Below are positions 8,510 to 19,304 of a DNA stretch of 64,000 nucleotides, in pieces. The stretch comes from Shewanella pneumatophori (lineage in GTDB: Bacteria; Pseudomonadota; Gammaproteobacteria; Enterobacterales; Shewanellaceae): NCBI RefSeq assembly GCF_023283895.1, contig NZ_JAKILB010000001.1:434001-498000 (forward strand). Direction: 5' to 3'. Made by a program: the position numbers and the translations under genes. How positions within the stretch are numbered: position 1 is the stretch's first letter; each line of letters starts with the position of its first letter. Under the pieces are notes generated by a model. It ran no database searches. It worked only from the letters and a program-made list of their open reading frames with translations, and was not told the origin of the DNA.

Positions 8510-9201
8510 TGGAAGATTACAGTTTAGTTGGTGCGCTAATAGTTGGCTTGATGGGCGCAGGGCATTGTATTGGTATGTGCGGCGGTTTAGTTGGGGCGCT
8601 GTCAGCTAACCTACCAAAGCAGCAAACAGGCAATGCATTAGTCAACCAACTAGGCTACTTGCTGAGTTATAACAGCGGCCGCATATTAAGCTACACAGCG
8701 GCCGGCGCCTTAGTCGGTGCAAGCACCAGCGCATTAGGTTTAATGTTTAACGCTGATATTTATCTGCTTGTGCTACGCGTTTTTGCAGGCGTTATGATGA
8801 TAATCACCGGGCTTTATATTGCACAAATTTGGGCAGGCGTTGTACAGATAGAACGAGCAGGCAAATGGCTTTGGCGCTTTATATCGCCAATTGCAAATCG
8901 TTTTATACCAATAAAAAATCATAGCCATGCGTTTATCGCTGGCGGTTTATGGGGCTGGTTACCCTGCGGGCTGGTTTATAGCATGCTAACTTGGTCTGTT
9001 GCAGCTGGAAATGCTGTAGATGGCGCGCTTATTATGTTGGCCTTTGGTGTAGGTACTTTACCAGCACTATTAAGTGCAGGCATTGCAGCTAGCAGCTTTA
9101 GTCGTTTAGTGCAGAAGAAAGCTGTACGAATGATAAGCGGTCTTGCCCTTATCGCATTTGGCATACAAACCTTGTACGTTGCTATCGGCCAGCTTAGCTA
9201 G
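8509..9201 (+). CDS. TauE/SafE or DsbD_2-type membrane protein of the cbb3 assembly cluster
   Basis: A 230-residue polytopic membrane protein starting with GTG at 8509, one base inside the ccoS stop. It has about six hydrophobic helices and the motif GHCIGMCGG (residues about 18-26), with a second GLWGWLPCGLVYS half (about 144-156). This is the signature of the UreH-like/DsbD_2 domain often labelled sulfite exporter TauE/SafE. The label is probably misleading: its fixed place after ccoS, and cysteine-methionine motifs inside the membrane, suggest a role in metal or thiol handling during cbb3 assembly. That role is inferred from position. Confidence 0.85.
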   Translation: MEDYSLVGALIVGLMGAGHCIGMCGGLVGALSANLPKQQTGNALVNQLGYLLSYNSGRILSYTAAGALVGASTSALGLMFNADIYLLVLRVFAGVMMIITGLYIAQIWAGVVQIERAGKWLWRFISPIANRFIPIKNHSHAFIAGGLWGWLPCGLVYSMLTWSVAAGNAVDGALIMLAFGVGTLPALLSAGIAASSFSRLVQKKAVRMISGLALIAFGIQTLYVAIGQLS

Positions 9202-9258
9202 CTCCAAATATCAAATTAGTTTACCATAGTAGATGAACAGTCAAAATTGAGAGAGACA

Positions 9259-10011
9259 ATGTCAGCAGATAACAACAAGAATCGTCGCCAAATGGCTTCA
9301 GGATGCGCGATTCATTGTCATGATTGCAGTATGGGTACACTTTGTATTCCGTTTACGCTGAACTCTAATGAATTAGATCAGCTTGACGAGATCATTGAGC
9401 GTAAAAAACCCGTTCAAAAAGGCGAGCCTATTTTCAAATCTGGCGACCCACTTAAGTCTTTGTTTGCTATTCGTTCTGGCACAATCAAAAGCTATACCAT
9501 TACCGAACAAGGCGATGAACAAATCACAGGTTTTCATTTAGCTGGTGATGTTATCGGTTTTGACGGCATTCATTCACAGTTTCACCAAAGCTTTGCACAA
9601 GCCCTTGAAACCTCAATGGTATGCGAAATTCCTTACACTACGTTAGATGAGCTAACAGGTAAAATGCCTAAGCTTAGACAACAGATCATGCGTTTAATGA
9701 GTAACGAGATCCAAAGTGATCAAGAGATGATTTTATTACTCAGTAAAAAGAATGCAGAAGAAAGACTTGCCGCATTTATTAGCAATCTCGCTAAGCGATT
9801 CGGCAGCCGCGGTTTTTCACCAAGAGAGTTCAGACTGACTATGACTCGCGGTGATATCGGTAATTATCTCGGCCTCACCGTTGAAACTATTAGCCGTTTA
9901 CTCGGCCGCTTTCAAAAAGCTGAATTAATTGAAGTTAAAGGTAAATATATCACTATTTTAGATATCGATGCCTTAAGCGAACTATCTGGTAACAGCAATA
10001 TCGCAAGATAG
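9259..10011 (+). CDS. etrA: FNR-family oxygen-sensing transcription regulator (EtrA)
   Basis: A 250-residue CRP/FNR regulator that binds a [4Fe-4S] cluster and activates anaerobic genes. Cysteines C16, C20, C23, C29 and C122 fall at the same numbers as in E. coli FNR, whose cluster uses 20, 23, 29 and 122. The helix-turn-helix near residues 196-220 holds [11 protein letters not shown], whose E-x2-S-R reads TTGAT half-sites. An upstream in-frame TTG at 9247 would add four residues, but the ATG at 9259 matches the family start. It stands just after the cbb3 assembly genes it is predicted to control. Confidence 0.96.
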   Translation: MSADNNKNRRQMASGCAIHCHDCSMGTLCIPFTLNSNELDQLDEIIERKKPVQKGEPIFKSGDPLKSLFAIRSGTIKSYTITEQGDEQITGFHLAGDVIGFDGIHSQFHQSFAQALETSMVCEIPYTTLDELTGKMPKLRQQIMRLMSNEIQSDQEMILLLSKKNAEERLAAFISNLAKRFGSRGFSPREFRLTMTRGDIGNYLGLTVETISRLLGRFQKAELIEVKGKYITILDIDALSELSGNSNIAR

Positions 10012-10030
10012 GAATTATTCGGCCAACCGC

Positions 10031-10044
10031 TTGATCTAAAACAA
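10031..10044 (+). promoter_or_regulatory. Imperfect FNR-like site upstream of uspE
   Basis: TTGATCTAAAACAA has one perfect FNR half (TTGAT) and a 4/5 second half. It lies 59 bases before the uspE ATG, but I see no good -10 at the matching distance. A tentative site. Confidence 0.3.
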
Positions 10045-10102
10045 TACAAATTCATCTTATTGGTGCAAGATGAAACTAGACGATATTAGATAAGGAACCG
10101 TT

Positions 10103-11035
10103 ATGATGGATTATCAAAAACTCCTTGTGGTTGTCGATCCTACGACAGAAAAACAGGCGGCTCTTGCTAGAGCCGTTGAATTGGCAACTGAAAGCCAAGC
10201 CCAAATCACGGTCTTTCTATCCATTTTTGATTTCTCATATGAAATGACGTCAATTCTGTCTGGTCAAGAACGTGAAGCCATGCGTGAAGGGGTGGTAAAT
10301 CAACGTAAAGCTTGGCTCGAAGACATTGTAAGACCCTATGCAAAAGATGGCGTAGTTATAAATCTAGAGGTTATTTGGCATAACCGCCCTTTCGAAAGCA
10401 TCATCAAGTTTGCCATAGACAATGAGTTTGACCTGATTGTTAAAAGTACCCATGAACACGACAAACTTAAATCTGTGATCTTCACGCCAACCGATTGGCA
10501 CCTTATGCGCAAAGCCCCTGTCCCGGTGTTGTTAGTTAAAGAGCACGACTGGCCAGTTGCAGGTAAAATTGTTTGTGCCGTCAATGTTAGCGCCGAAGAC
10601 GATGCTAACGAGTCTTTAAACGGTAAAATTATTGCTCACGCAATCAAACTTGCTAAACAATTTGATGCTCAGGTGCACTTGGTCAATGGCTACCCAGGTA
10701 CTCCCGTTAATTTAGCTATCGAACTACCAGATTTCGACGCGCACACTTATAGTGAAACCATTCGCCTACAGCATGAAGAAAGGATTAACTACCTTGCTAA
10801 TGCTTATGGCATTGCCGTTGAAAATTGCCATGTGAAAGAAGGTTTACCGGAAGACGTCATCCCCGATCTCGCCGCTAAGCTCGATGCTGAACTCGTCATC
10901 TTAGGTACGATTGGTCGCACAGGCCTTTCAGCAGCATTAATCGGCAATACAGCTGAACATGTAATTGATAGCATTAACTGCGACCTACTTGCGATAAAGC
11001 CTGATGGCTATAAATCGCCATTAGAAGAGCTATAA
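10103..11035 (+). CDS. uspE: Universal stress protein E, tandem Usp domains
   Basis: A 310-residue cytoplasmic protein made of two Usp domains (about residues 5-148 and 155-305), as in E. coli UspE. The second domain ends with the nucleotide-binding pattern GTIGRTGLSAALIGNTAEHV; the first has the weaker STHEHDKLKSVIFTPTDWHL. UspE homologues act in stress survival and motility, and the exact reaction is unknown. Adjacent ATG codons at 10103 and 10106 are both possible starts behind AAGGA. Its place beside fnr is shared with E. coli. Confidence 0.93.
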   Translation: MMDYQKLLVVVDPTTEKQAALARAVELATESQAQITVFLSIFDFSYEMTSILSGQEREAMREGVVNQRKAWLEDIVRPYAKDGVVINLEVIWHNRPFESIIKFAIDNEFDLIVKSTHEHDKLKSVIFTPTDWHLMRKAPVPVLLVKEHDWPVAGKIVCAVNVSAEDDANESLNGKIIAHAIKLAKQFDAQVHLVNGYPGTPVNLAIELPDFDAHTYSETIRLQHEERINYLANAYGIAVENCHVKEGLPEDVIPDLAAKLDAELVILGTIGRTGLSAALIGNTAEHVIDSINCDLLAIKPDGYKSPLEEL

Positions 11036-11077
11036 CCACTTTCTAGGCTTTACCAAAGCCCATTAAGCTGGAATAAT

Positions 11078-11115
11078 ACGCGCCCTGAACTATTGTGTAC
11101 TAGGCGCGTTTTTTT
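11078..11115 (+). terminator. uspE terminator whose U-tract abuts the ttcA start
   Basis: ACGCGCC (11078-11084) pairs with GGCGCGT (11103-11109) over an 18-base loop, followed by a seven-T run ending at 11115. The ttcA ATG is the very next base. Confidence 0.75.
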
Positions 11116-12051
11116 ATGTCCGAAGAATTAACTCCAAAACAAGTAACCCGCATGTCAAAACTGCAGAAGCGTTTACGCGCTGAAGTGGGTCGTGCAATTG
11201 GCGATTACAACATGATTGAAAATGGCGATCGTGTTATGTGCTGTCTTTCAGGCGGTAAAGATAGTTACGCCATGCTTGATATTCTGTTGAATCTTCAGAA
11301 ACGTGCACCGATCCAATTTGAAATTGTTGCGGTTAACCTAGATCAAAAGCAACCAGGCTTTCCTGAAGACATTTTGCCTGCATATTTAGACACTCTAGGT
11401 GTTGCGTACCATATTCTTGAGAAAGATACCTACTCTATCGTTAAAGAGAAGATCCCTGAAGGCAAAACGACTTGTTCATTATGCTCGCGTCTACGTCGTG
11501 GTACGCTTTATGGTTTCGCACAAAAAATTGGCGCCACTAAAATTGCACTAGGTCACCATAGAGACGACATTATTGAAACCATGTTCCTCAACATGTTTTT
11601 CGCTGGCAAGATGAAAGCCATGCCTCCTAAGCTATTGTCTGATGACGGCGCAAATATGGTGATCCGCCCATTAGCTTATTGCCGTGAAAAAGATATTGCT
11701 GAATACGCTGGTTTGAAAGGCTTCCCTATTATTCCGTGTAACTTATGTGGTTCTCAGGAAAACCTTAAGCGTGCTGCAGTTAAAGATATGCTTGTGCAGT
11801 GGGATAAGCAGCACCCAGGTCGTATTGAAACCATCTTTACCGCAATGCAGAATACCTCACCGTCACAAGGTGTTGACCGCGAGCAATTTGATTTCTTAGC
11901 ATTGCAACGCGATCCTGATGCGCCTATGCGTGGTGATGTAGCAGAATCAGACTTGCCTGCTTTTGATTTTGTCGATGTAGCCAACAATGGTCACATTAAC
12001 TTAGATGCGGCTTCACGCATCGATGTCGTCAGCACTTATACGCCTGACTAA
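11116..12051 (+). CDS. ttcA: tRNA 2-thiocytidine(32) synthetase TtcA
   Basis: A 311-residue enzyme that adds sulfur to cytidine 32 of some tRNAs, using ATP and an iron-sulfur cluster. The PP-loop SGGKDS is at residues 45-50, and the cysteine pairs CSLC (120-123) and CNLC (208-211) are the family's cluster and catalytic cysteines. The ATG chosen gives the family N-terminus (MSEEL...LQKRLR). It has no Shine-Dalgarno sequence, because the T-tract of the upstream terminator ends at the base before it. A possible promoter TTTACC-N17-AATAAT (11049-11077) lies just before that hairpin. Confidence 0.95.
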   Translation: MSEELTPKQVTRMSKLQKRLRAEVGRAIGDYNMIENGDRVMCCLSGGKDSYAMLDILLNLQKRAPIQFEIVAVNLDQKQPGFPEDILPAYLDTLGVAYHILEKDTYSIVKEKIPEGKTTCSLCSRLRRGTLYGFAQKIGATKIALGHHRDDIIETMFLNMFFAGKMKAMPPKLLSDDGANMVIRPLAYCREKDIAEYAGLKGFPIIPCNLCGSQENLKRAAVKDMLVQWDKQHPGRIETIFTAMQNTSPSQGVDREQFDFLALQRDPDAPMRGDVAESDLPAFDFVDVANNGHINLDAASRIDVVSTYTPD

Positions 12052-12105
12052 ACGCTAACTTTGAGAGCTAACTGGTGTTTGCTTAATTGCACTAGCTCAA
12101 ATGAT

Positions 12106-12146
12106 AAAAAAGCCCTGCAAAGCGATATGCCTTGCAGGGCTTTTTA
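12106..12146. terminator. Bidirectional terminator between ttcA and the DUF2987 gene
   Basis: AAAAAGCCCTGCAA (12107-12120) and TTGCAGGGCTTTTT (12132-12145) form a strong stem with T-runs on both strands. It serves the two convergent genes. Confidence 0.93.
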
Positions 12147-12171
12147 TTAACTCACGATTAGAACTGAAAAA

Positions 12172-12795
12172 TTACTTTGCAGTCCAAGGGCTAATAACTT
12201 TAGGTGCTACCGATGTTTTTAAGCGAGATAAATCATTTAGCTCACTGGTAGTTAGGCGGTAGGTACCCGTAACAGGGATCGCTTTATCATCGATATATAC
12301 TGTCGCATCGCCATCAAACTCGAGATTTAACCCTGCTATGTCAGCAGCAAAATAACGCATTGGAAAACCTTGCATACGGTCAAGTAAGGCATTCATTTCA
12401 TCAGCGACCTGCTGTAGCTCACTTTGGCTATATTCCTGCTTAGTATTTTTAGCTCGAACCTGCATAGCAATAGCGCAAGTATCAGCGCTCCCTTGCACAT
12501 CTAGGTTAATGAGCGCGCGATCAGATTTAAGCTGACTGTCATAAGGTAAGAATAGGCGCTGATCTTTGGTGATCGTTAAGGGAAATGAATCCTTTTCCGT
12601 TGTGATAGTGCCACTGTTCACATGGCAGCCATTGGCTTTTGAAACAGAAAAGGCGAGTTCAACCAGTTGATAGTTGCCTTTATTCACTTGTTTCAGGCGC
12701 TGATAAAAACCTTGATACTCAAGAGATATAGGCGCAGCTTGGCTTGCACTAGCAAAGCCTAATAAAATACAGCTAAACAGCAGTTGTTTTTTCAT
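12172..12795 (-). CDS. DUF2987 domain protein, exported
   Basis: A 207-residue protein with a clear signal peptide (MKKQLLFSCILLGFASASQA, cleavage likely after ASQA at 20). The mature protein has cysteines at about 57 and 106 that could form a periplasmic disulfide. Beta-rich sequence and a GTYRLTTSELNDLSRL segment near the C-terminus match the DUF2987 family seen in Shewanella and relatives, whose function is unknown. Its start lies 23 bases inside the preceding Bax-like gene, so the two form an operon. A role at the cell envelope is inferred. Confidence 0.85.
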   Translation of the reverse strand: MKKQLLFSCILLGFASASQAAPISLEYQGFYQRLKQVNKGNYQLVELAFSVSKANGCHVNSGTITTEKDSFPLTITKDQRLFLPYDSQLKSDRALINLDVQGSADTCAIAMQVRAKNTKQEYSQSELQQVADEMNALLDRMQGFPMRYFAADIAGLNLEFDGDATVYIDDKAIPVTGTYRLTTSELNDLSRLKTSVAPKVISPWTAK

Positions 12796-13600
12796 TGTTA
12801 TCCACTAAAAATCGTTGGTTTTGGCGTAGCATTTCAAGTAACTCATCAATATAAGCTTCTTGACGCTCAGAGTAATTAATTAGTCCGTATACGAGATCTT
12901 GTGCTCGTGGAGTTTTGTTTTGTGCACGTAAATCTGCTCGAATTGAACGTAATAACGAGTACGCCGCATTTGAATTTAAGTTGCGCATATATGAAGCTAC
13001 AGAGTCTTCAACAGTCTTAAACAGGGCGACTTCGTGAGATAACCCCTGAGTTCGAGATTGCGGTACTAAACCACAACCTTTTCTAAAACACCACTGACCG
13101 AAAAAATTAAGTCCTTCTCGTGCAAATCGTGATGTGCCCCAACCTGTTTCATTTGCAGCCTGTATAAGCACCATTTCTTCAGGAATAACATCAACCCGAA
13201 CAAGCAAGGTATCGATGTTTGCCAAGGTTAAACTTCTTAACGTGTATTGATACTTCTCTGAAATCTGCTGTAAGCGGAACTCATCTGCATCCGTCAATTC
13301 CTTTGCGCTAACAATTTGATTGCGAATGTTGATTAGAAAGTCGCGTTCGTCCTGAATAACCGCATTTTGATGCCTAATTGATGGCCTCAAAAAATCAAAA
13401 AAAGCGGCCTTTTTTTCGCTAACGACCTTAATCGCAGCAAAGTCAGGAACGACATTAGCCACGGCAGTATTTTTTACTGCTTTACCTAACTGTTGAACCT
13501 TCTCGTCTTCTGACGGAATAAAAATTATTTTGACCCAAAGGAATAGCACAATGACTAACCCTATTGCGATGGTAAATAGACCAATTTTGCCTGTTTTCAC
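12773..13600 (-). CDS. Bax-like glucosaminidase domain protein
   Basis: A 275-residue protein with an N-terminal membrane anchor (residues about 7-27), a linker, and a glucosaminidase domain (about 130-265). The core ANETGWGTSRFAREGLNFFG holds the catalytic Glu (QAANETGWGTS) of Bax/FlgJ-type peptidoglycan N-acetylglucosaminidases. A cysteine pair, WCFRKGC, follows. It probably trims the glycan strands of the cell wall from the periplasmic face of the inner membrane. It overlaps the DUF2987 gene by 23 bases and precedes it in transcription. Confidence 0.88.
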   Translation of the reverse strand: MKTGKIGLFTIAIGLVIVLFLWVKIIFIPSEDEKVQQLGKAVKNTAVANVVPDFAAIKVVSEKKAAFFDFLRPSIRHQNAVIQDERDFLINIRNQIVSAKELTDADEFRLQQISEKYQYTLRSLTLANIDTLLVRVDVIPEEMVLIQAANETGWGTSRFAREGLNFFGQWCFRKGCGLVPQSRTQGLSHEVALFKTVEDSVASYMRNLNSNAAYSLLRSIRADLRAQNKTPRAQDLVYGLINYSERQEAYIDELLEMLRQNQRFLVDNNEKTTAV

Positions 13601-13758
13601 TCATTCTCCTTTATCGAATTGAATGCAATACGTGATTTAAAGCTTTTGCCATTATATGCTAGCTCGCCTTGATAATACATCGGGAAAATATTTGCGAATT
13701 TATGTATAATTCGTTTTTAACTCATTATTTTGGGTATTCAGGAAGGAGACCCCCTGCA

Positions 13759-14685
13759 ATGAAATCAAATAGGCTGAATCAATACAATCATGTGGTAGCC
13801 ATAGGTGGCGGACATGGTCTTGGCCGAGTTCTCTCAGCATTATCATTTTTAGGCCCAAAGCTTACAGGGATAGTAACAACGACTGATAACGGTGGCTCTA
13901 CTGGCCGTCTTCGTGCGGAAAAAGATTGTATCGCTTGGGGAGACTTACGTAATTGCTTAACCCAGTTAGCAAGGCGACCATCGATTGGCTCGCTGCTATT
14001 TGAATACCGCTTTAACGGTGAAAGCGAATTAACTGGCCATAACCTTGGTAATTTAATGTTAATGGCGCTCGACGAGCTATGTGTTCGCCCTTTAGATGCC
14101 GTTAATTTGGTAAGAACCTTTTTAAATATTGATACGCGCCTTATCCCAATGTCTGAGGAGCCAACCCACCTTGTAGCAATGCAAGCCTGTGGTAAAAGCG
14201 TATTTGGCGAGACTAATGTCGATAAAATGCAGGATACCCCCATTGCACTTTCGCTTGATCCTCAAGTAGAAGCCACCAATGAGGCCTGTGAAGCGATAAA
14301 ATCCGCTGAGCTCATCATATTAGGGCCCGGTAGCTTCTTAACAAGTGTAATGCCACCGCTGCTATTACCTAGAATAGCAAACGCATTGGCGCAGTCTAAT
14401 GCCGAAGTCATTTTGATCGATAACTTAACTAAAGAACCCTCTCCTATCGCTGATTGCAGTTTGGCGCAAAAAATCAGCTGGTGTCATCAAGTGCTTGGTC
14501 TAAAGATAATTGACCAAATTTTGTGTCATGGTGAGCACTCTTACCAAGATGGAAACATCAGCTACTATCCACTGAGAAGTAGTCATCATATCGGTTTACA
14601 CGACCGACAAGCGCTGGCTGACGCATTATCTTACATGGTTAGTCAGAATACTTGCTTAGCCGATGTGAATATTGAATCAGCTTAA
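13759..14685 (+). CDS. yvcK: YvcK/CofD-like protein (UDP-GlcNAc-binding morphogenesis factor family)
   Basis: A 307-residue protein of the YvcK (YbhK) branch of the CofD-like superfamily. Family members bind UDP-sugars and, in Gram-positive bacteria, are needed for shape on gluconeogenic carbon; the role in Shewanella is unclear. Motifs: AIGGGHGLGRVL, VTTTDNGGSTGRLR and GHNLGNLML. The frame is open from 13669, but GGAAGGAG at 13741-13748 stands ten bases before the ATG at 13759, and that start gives the family length. It is divergent from the Bax-like gene, and a bidirectional terminator follows it. Confidence 0.9.
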   Translation: MKSNRLNQYNHVVAIGGGHGLGRVLSALSFLGPKLTGIVTTTDNGGSTGRLRAEKDCIAWGDLRNCLTQLARRPSIGSLLFEYRFNGESELTGHNLGNLMLMALDELCVRPLDAVNLVRTFLNIDTRLIPMSEEPTHLVAMQACGKSVFGETNVDKMQDTPIALSLDPQVEATNEACEAIKSAELIILGPGSFLTSVMPPLLLPRIANALAQSNAEVILIDNLTKEPSPIADCSLAQKISWCHQVLGLKIIDQILCHGEHSYQDGNISYYPLRSSHHIGLHDRQALADALSYMVSQNTCLADVNIESA

Positions 14686-14723
14686 CTTGCGCTGAAGTAA
14701 CAATCGTCGCGGTTACAAAAAAC

Positions 14724-14749
14724 AAAAAAGGACCCTAAGGTCCTTTTTT
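14724..14749. terminator. Bidirectional terminator, yvcK and aspartate aminotransferase
   Basis: AAAAAAGGACC (14724-14734), loop CTAA, GGTCCTTTTTT (14739-14749). The genes on both sides converge on it. Confidence 0.94.
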
Positions 14750-14765
14750 AAGCTAAGCGTGAGAC

Positions 14766-15959
14766 TTACAGCACTTTGGCAATAGCAGCGCAAATCACTG
14801 GCATATTAGTCTTAGTCATACCTGCAACGCTGATACGGCCTGAGCCAACAATATAAACAGCAAACTCATCTCGTAGACGGTTAACTTGCTCTTTGCTCAA
14901 ACCAGAGAAACTAAACATACCGTTTTGATTAGAAATAAAATCAAAGTTCTGGGTAACACCAGCAGCTTTTAGTGACTCTACAAACAATGTACGCATTTCA
15001 GCGATACGCTCACGCATCTCTTGCAGCTCGTCATGCCATAACTGCTTTAACGCCGCATCTTCTAGGATGGTGCTAACAATTAATGCACCGTGCGCTGGTG
15101 GGTTTGAATATGAAGCACGAATAGTGCTCTTAATTTGGCTAAATGCGTTAACCGTTTCCTGACTAGTTGAGCCAACTACCGTTACCGCACCGATACGCTC
15201 GTTGTACAAACCGAAGTTTTTCGAGAAAGAGTTTGCAACAATTAGTTCGGGGACAGTATTAGCAACAATTCGTAGACCTTGTGCATCTTCTTCAACGCCA
15301 GCACCAAAACCTTGGTATGCAAAGTCAAATAATGGCACTAAGCCCTTAGCTAAACAAAGTTCAGCAATTTGTTGCCATTGCTGGTTATTTAAGTCAATAC
15401 CCGTTGGGTTATGACAACAACCATGTAGCAGCACTAAATCGCCTTGCTGCGCAGTTTCTAAATCGCGAACCATAGCTTCGAAATCAAGAGAATGCGTTTC
15501 AGCCTTATAATAGGTGTATTCTGCGATTTCTAAGCCAGCGGTACTAAAGATATTGTTATGGTTTGCCCATGTTGGGTTGCTGATCCAGATTTTCTTAGAG
15601 TCTGTATGACGGACTAAAAATTCAGCTGCAACGCGTAAAGAACCTGTACCTCCCGGCGCCTGAGCTGTTAATGCACGGCTGTCGGTAACAACACTATGCT
15701 CAGCACCAAACAATAAACTCTGAACAGCACGGTTGTAAGCTTCAACACCTTCCATGCCTAAGTAACTTTTGCTTTTTTCAGTCGCTAATAATTTTTCTTC
15801 AGCAAACTTAACTGATTTTAGGATAGGCGTCTGGCCGGATTCATCTTTATAAATACCAACACCTAAGTTCACTTTTTCTTCGCGAACGTCAGCTTTAAAT
15901 GCATCTGTTAAGCCTAAAATTGGATCGGCTGGGGCCAGTTCAACCTGGGAAAATATCAT
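14766..15959 (-). CDS. aspC: Aromatic/aspartate aminotransferase (PLP, class Ia)
   Basis: A 397-residue PLP enzyme that moves the amino group between aspartate (or aromatic amino acids) and 2-oxoglutarate. The Schiff-base lysine is K247 in NSFSKNFGLYNER. Other family marks are NLGVGIYKDESG (residues 31-42), SNPTWANHN (about 127-135), HGCCHNPTGIDL (about 179-190) and the terminal arginine region SGRISVAGM. AspC and TyrB are hard to tell apart by eye, so the symbol is provisional. The next 330 bases upstream hold its promoter. Confidence 0.9.
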   Translation of the reverse strand: MIFSQVELAPADPILGLTDAFKADVREEKVNLGVGIYKDESGQTPILKSVKFAEEKLLATEKSKSYLGMEGVEAYNRAVQSLLFGAEHSVVTDSRALTAQAPGGTGSLRVAAEFLVRHTDSKKIWISNPTWANHNNIFSTAGLEIAEYTYYKAETHSLDFEAMVRDLETAQQGDLVLLHGCCHNPTGIDLNNQQWQQIAELCLAKGLVPLFDFAYQGFGAGVEEDAQGLRIVANTVPELIVANSFSKNFGLYNERIGAVTVVGSTSQETVNAFSQIKSTIRASYSNPPAHGALIVSTILEDAALKQLWHDELQEMRERIAEMRTLFVESLKAAGVTQNFDFISNQNGMFSFSGLSKEQVNRLRDEFAVYIVGSGRISVAGMTKTNMPVICAAIAKVL

Positions 15960-16291
15960 GACGGCTTTCCTAAATATTAGAAGTGTAGGGTTTTCGCGTG
16001 TAGTTATAACATTGAAGCCTTTTCGGAGAAAGAGGCATTTAAGAGTAATGGTAATAAATGCGGCTTAGGCAAAGTTTCCTTAGTTTTTAGCCTATTTAGC
16101 TAGCTATTTATCAATAATATCCAGCTATATCGATAAATATGTAAATACATCAAAATGAAATAATTTTAGGTCAAGTTGTAACTAGCTTTAAACTATACCT
16201 AAACTTTATCAACGTTTTAAATTAGCCAATAAAAAAGCCTTCAACTTGCGTTAAAGGCTTTTAGTATTACCTAGGGGTAGCTAAAAATCGA
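15960..16291. other. 332-bp spacer between the aminotransferase and serS
   Basis: AT-rich, with no credible reading frame. The half near 15960 must hold the aminotransferase promoter, but I cannot pick one with confidence. The half near 16291 holds the serS terminator. Confidence 0.6.
16231..16262 (-). terminator. Intrinsic terminator after serS
   Basis: On the reverse strand AAAAGCCTT, a 12-base loop, AAGGCTTTT and a T-run. It lies 30 bases past the serS stop. Confidence 0.85.
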
Positions 16292-17581
<1,290 letters not shown>

Positions 17582-17596
17582 TTATTATCTTAATAG

Positions 17597-17971
17597 TTAA
17601 AAACGAGAAAACACTAATTGTTGTCCGAGATACACGACGAATATACACACGCCAACATTAACAACAACATTCAATATGGCTTTTACCAAATAACCTTCTT
17701 GCATCAGCAATAAAGTTTCATTGGAAAAAGTTGAAAACGTGGTGAGAGCACCTAGCATACCCACACCAATAAACGCCTTAATCTCTGGGCTAAGTTCGCT
17801 TACTTGGCCAAGGGCAAAAATTACCCCCATAAGAAACGAACCTAAGATATTGACCATCAGTGTACCAAAAGGAAATCCACTACCAAATACCTGAAGCATC
17901 AATAATGAGATAAGATAACGAAAAACTGCACCAATTGATCCGCCTAAGGCGACAAAAAGAACATTATTCAT
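17597..17971 (-). CDS. crcB: Fluoride channel CrcB/Fluc
   Basis: A 124-residue membrane protein with four hydrophobic helices that lets fluoride leave the cell. Family motifs seen are [11 protein letters not shown] near the start, NILGSFLMG (about residues 41-49) and [10 protein letters not shown] (about 72-81), whose Phe residues line the pore. An in-frame codon at 17995 would add eight residues, but GAGG nine bases before the ATG at 17971 supports the shorter form. It overlaps the end of rarA by eight bases. No fluoride riboswitch is seen; expression seems to come from the operon. Confidence 0.93.
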   Translation of the reverse strand: MNNVLFVALGGSIGAVFRYLISLLMLQVFGSGFPFGTLMVNILGSFLMGVIFALGQVSELSPEIKAFIGVGMLGALTTFSTFSNETLLLMQEGYLVKAILNVVVNVGVCIFVVYLGQQLVFSRF

Positions 17972-19295
17972 ATCTTTTAACCTCACTTTGTTCATCTAAC
18001 TGCTTTAGTTGCGCCAACTTATCTTTAATGCGCTTTTCAAATCCACGTTCTGTTGGATAGTAAAAACGCTGTTCAGCTAGCGCGGCTGGCAGATATTTTT
18101 CACCACTAGCATAGGCATTAGGTTCATCGTGGGCATAACGATAACCTTGTCCATAGCCAATTTCTTTCATCAGTTTAGTTGGCGCATTACGCAGGTGTTC
18201 AGGTACGGGTTCATGCCCAGTTTCTCGGGCAAGCTGACGAGCCTGAGCAAATGCAGTATAAACAGCGTTACTTTTTGGCGCACTTGCTAAATATAGCACT
18301 GCTTGTGCAATCGCTCGCTCGCCTTCTGATGGTCCTACTCGGTGAAAACACTCCCAAGCATTTACTGCCACAGTCATCGCCATAGGATCTGCGTTACCGA
18401 TATCTTCCGATGCGATAGCCAGTAAACGTCTGCCAATATATAAGGGGTCGCAGCCGCCTTCTAACATACGGCAATACCAATAAAGCGCTGCATCAGGCGC
18501 TGAACCACGAATGGATTTATGGACTGCGGAAATTAAGTCGTAATACTGATCGCCGTTTTTATCAAAACCAGCAAGCTGTTGCCCAGCGACTTCAATAATC
18601 ATTTGCTCGGTGAATGCTTCACCATCTTTGAGCATATCGCTCATCAGCTCGACTAAATTAAGTGCTTTTCGAGCATCACCATCACAGGTTTGAGCAAGCT
18701 TGATTGCCACATCTGGCGGCATTAATAACTTACGTTTACCTAATCCACGTTCTTCATCTTCAAGCGCTTGCTGCACTATTTGGGTGATCTCTTGTGGCTC
18801 GAGCTGCTTGATTAAATAAACACGAGCTCGAGACAGCAGTGCGTTATTGATTTCAAATGAAGGGTTTTCTGTGGTCGCGCCGATAAAAATAACCGTACCA
18901 TCTTCAATAAATGGCAAGAAGGCATCTTGCTGGCTTTTATTGAACCTATGCACTTCATCAACGAATAGCAGTGTGCGTTGCCCTCTAGATTGGGCCACGC
19001 TTTTTGCATGCTCAATCGCACTACGGATCTCTTTAACACCCGAAGTTACCGCTGAGATCCGTTCCACATGTGCATTAGCATAATGTGCGACTAACTCTGC
19101 AAGTGTGGTTTTTCCTGTTCCTGGTGGTCCCCAAAACATCATAGAGTGAGCACGACCTGCCTCTAAGGCTTGGCGCAATGGCTTGCCCTCACCTAATAGG
19201 TGCGCCTGACCAATATATTGCTCTAACTTTTCAGGCCGCATACGCGCGGCTAATGGTCTAAAATCCGGGGCAAAATCGAAGCTAAAACTAGACAC
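17964..19295 (-). CDS. rarA: Replication-associated recombination ATPase RarA (MgsA)
   Basis: A 443-residue AAA+ ATPase related to clamp loaders that acts at stalled replication forks. Walker A is GPPGTGKTT and Walker B is [18 protein letters not shown]; sensor residues follow in [20 protein letters not shown]. The C-terminal part ([20 protein letters not shown] onward) is the RarA tetramerisation domain. It starts with GTG, nine bases after the lolA stop, with AAGAG as a weak ribosome site. Confidence 0.96.
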   Translation of the reverse strand: MSSFSFDFAPDFRPLAARMRPEKLEQYIGQAHLLGEGKPLRQALEAGRAHSMMFWGPPGTGKTTLAELVAHYANAHVERISAVTSGVKEIRSAIEHAKSVAQSRGQRTLLFVDEVHRFNKSQQDAFLPFIEDGTVIFIGATTENPSFEINNALLSRARVYLIKQLEPQEITQIVQQALEDEERGLGKRKLLMPPDVAIKLAQTCDGDARKALNLVELMSDMLKDGEAFTEQMIIEVAGQQLAGFDKNGDQYYDLISAVHKSIRGSAPDAALYWYCRMLEGGCDPLYIGRRLLAIASEDIGNADPMAMTVAVNAWECFHRVGPSEGERAIAQAVLYLASAPKSNAVYTAFAQARQLARETGHEPVPEHLRNAPTKLMKEIGYGQGYRYAHDEPNAYASGEKYLPAALAEQRFYYPTERGFEKRIKDKLAQLKQLDEQSEVKRYE

Positions 19296-19304
19296 GGTGA
19301 ACTC

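Noticed and set aside
17972-18010. Fluoride riboswitch before crcB
   Set aside because: crcB starts inside the end of rarA, so there is no leader in which a riboswitch could fit.
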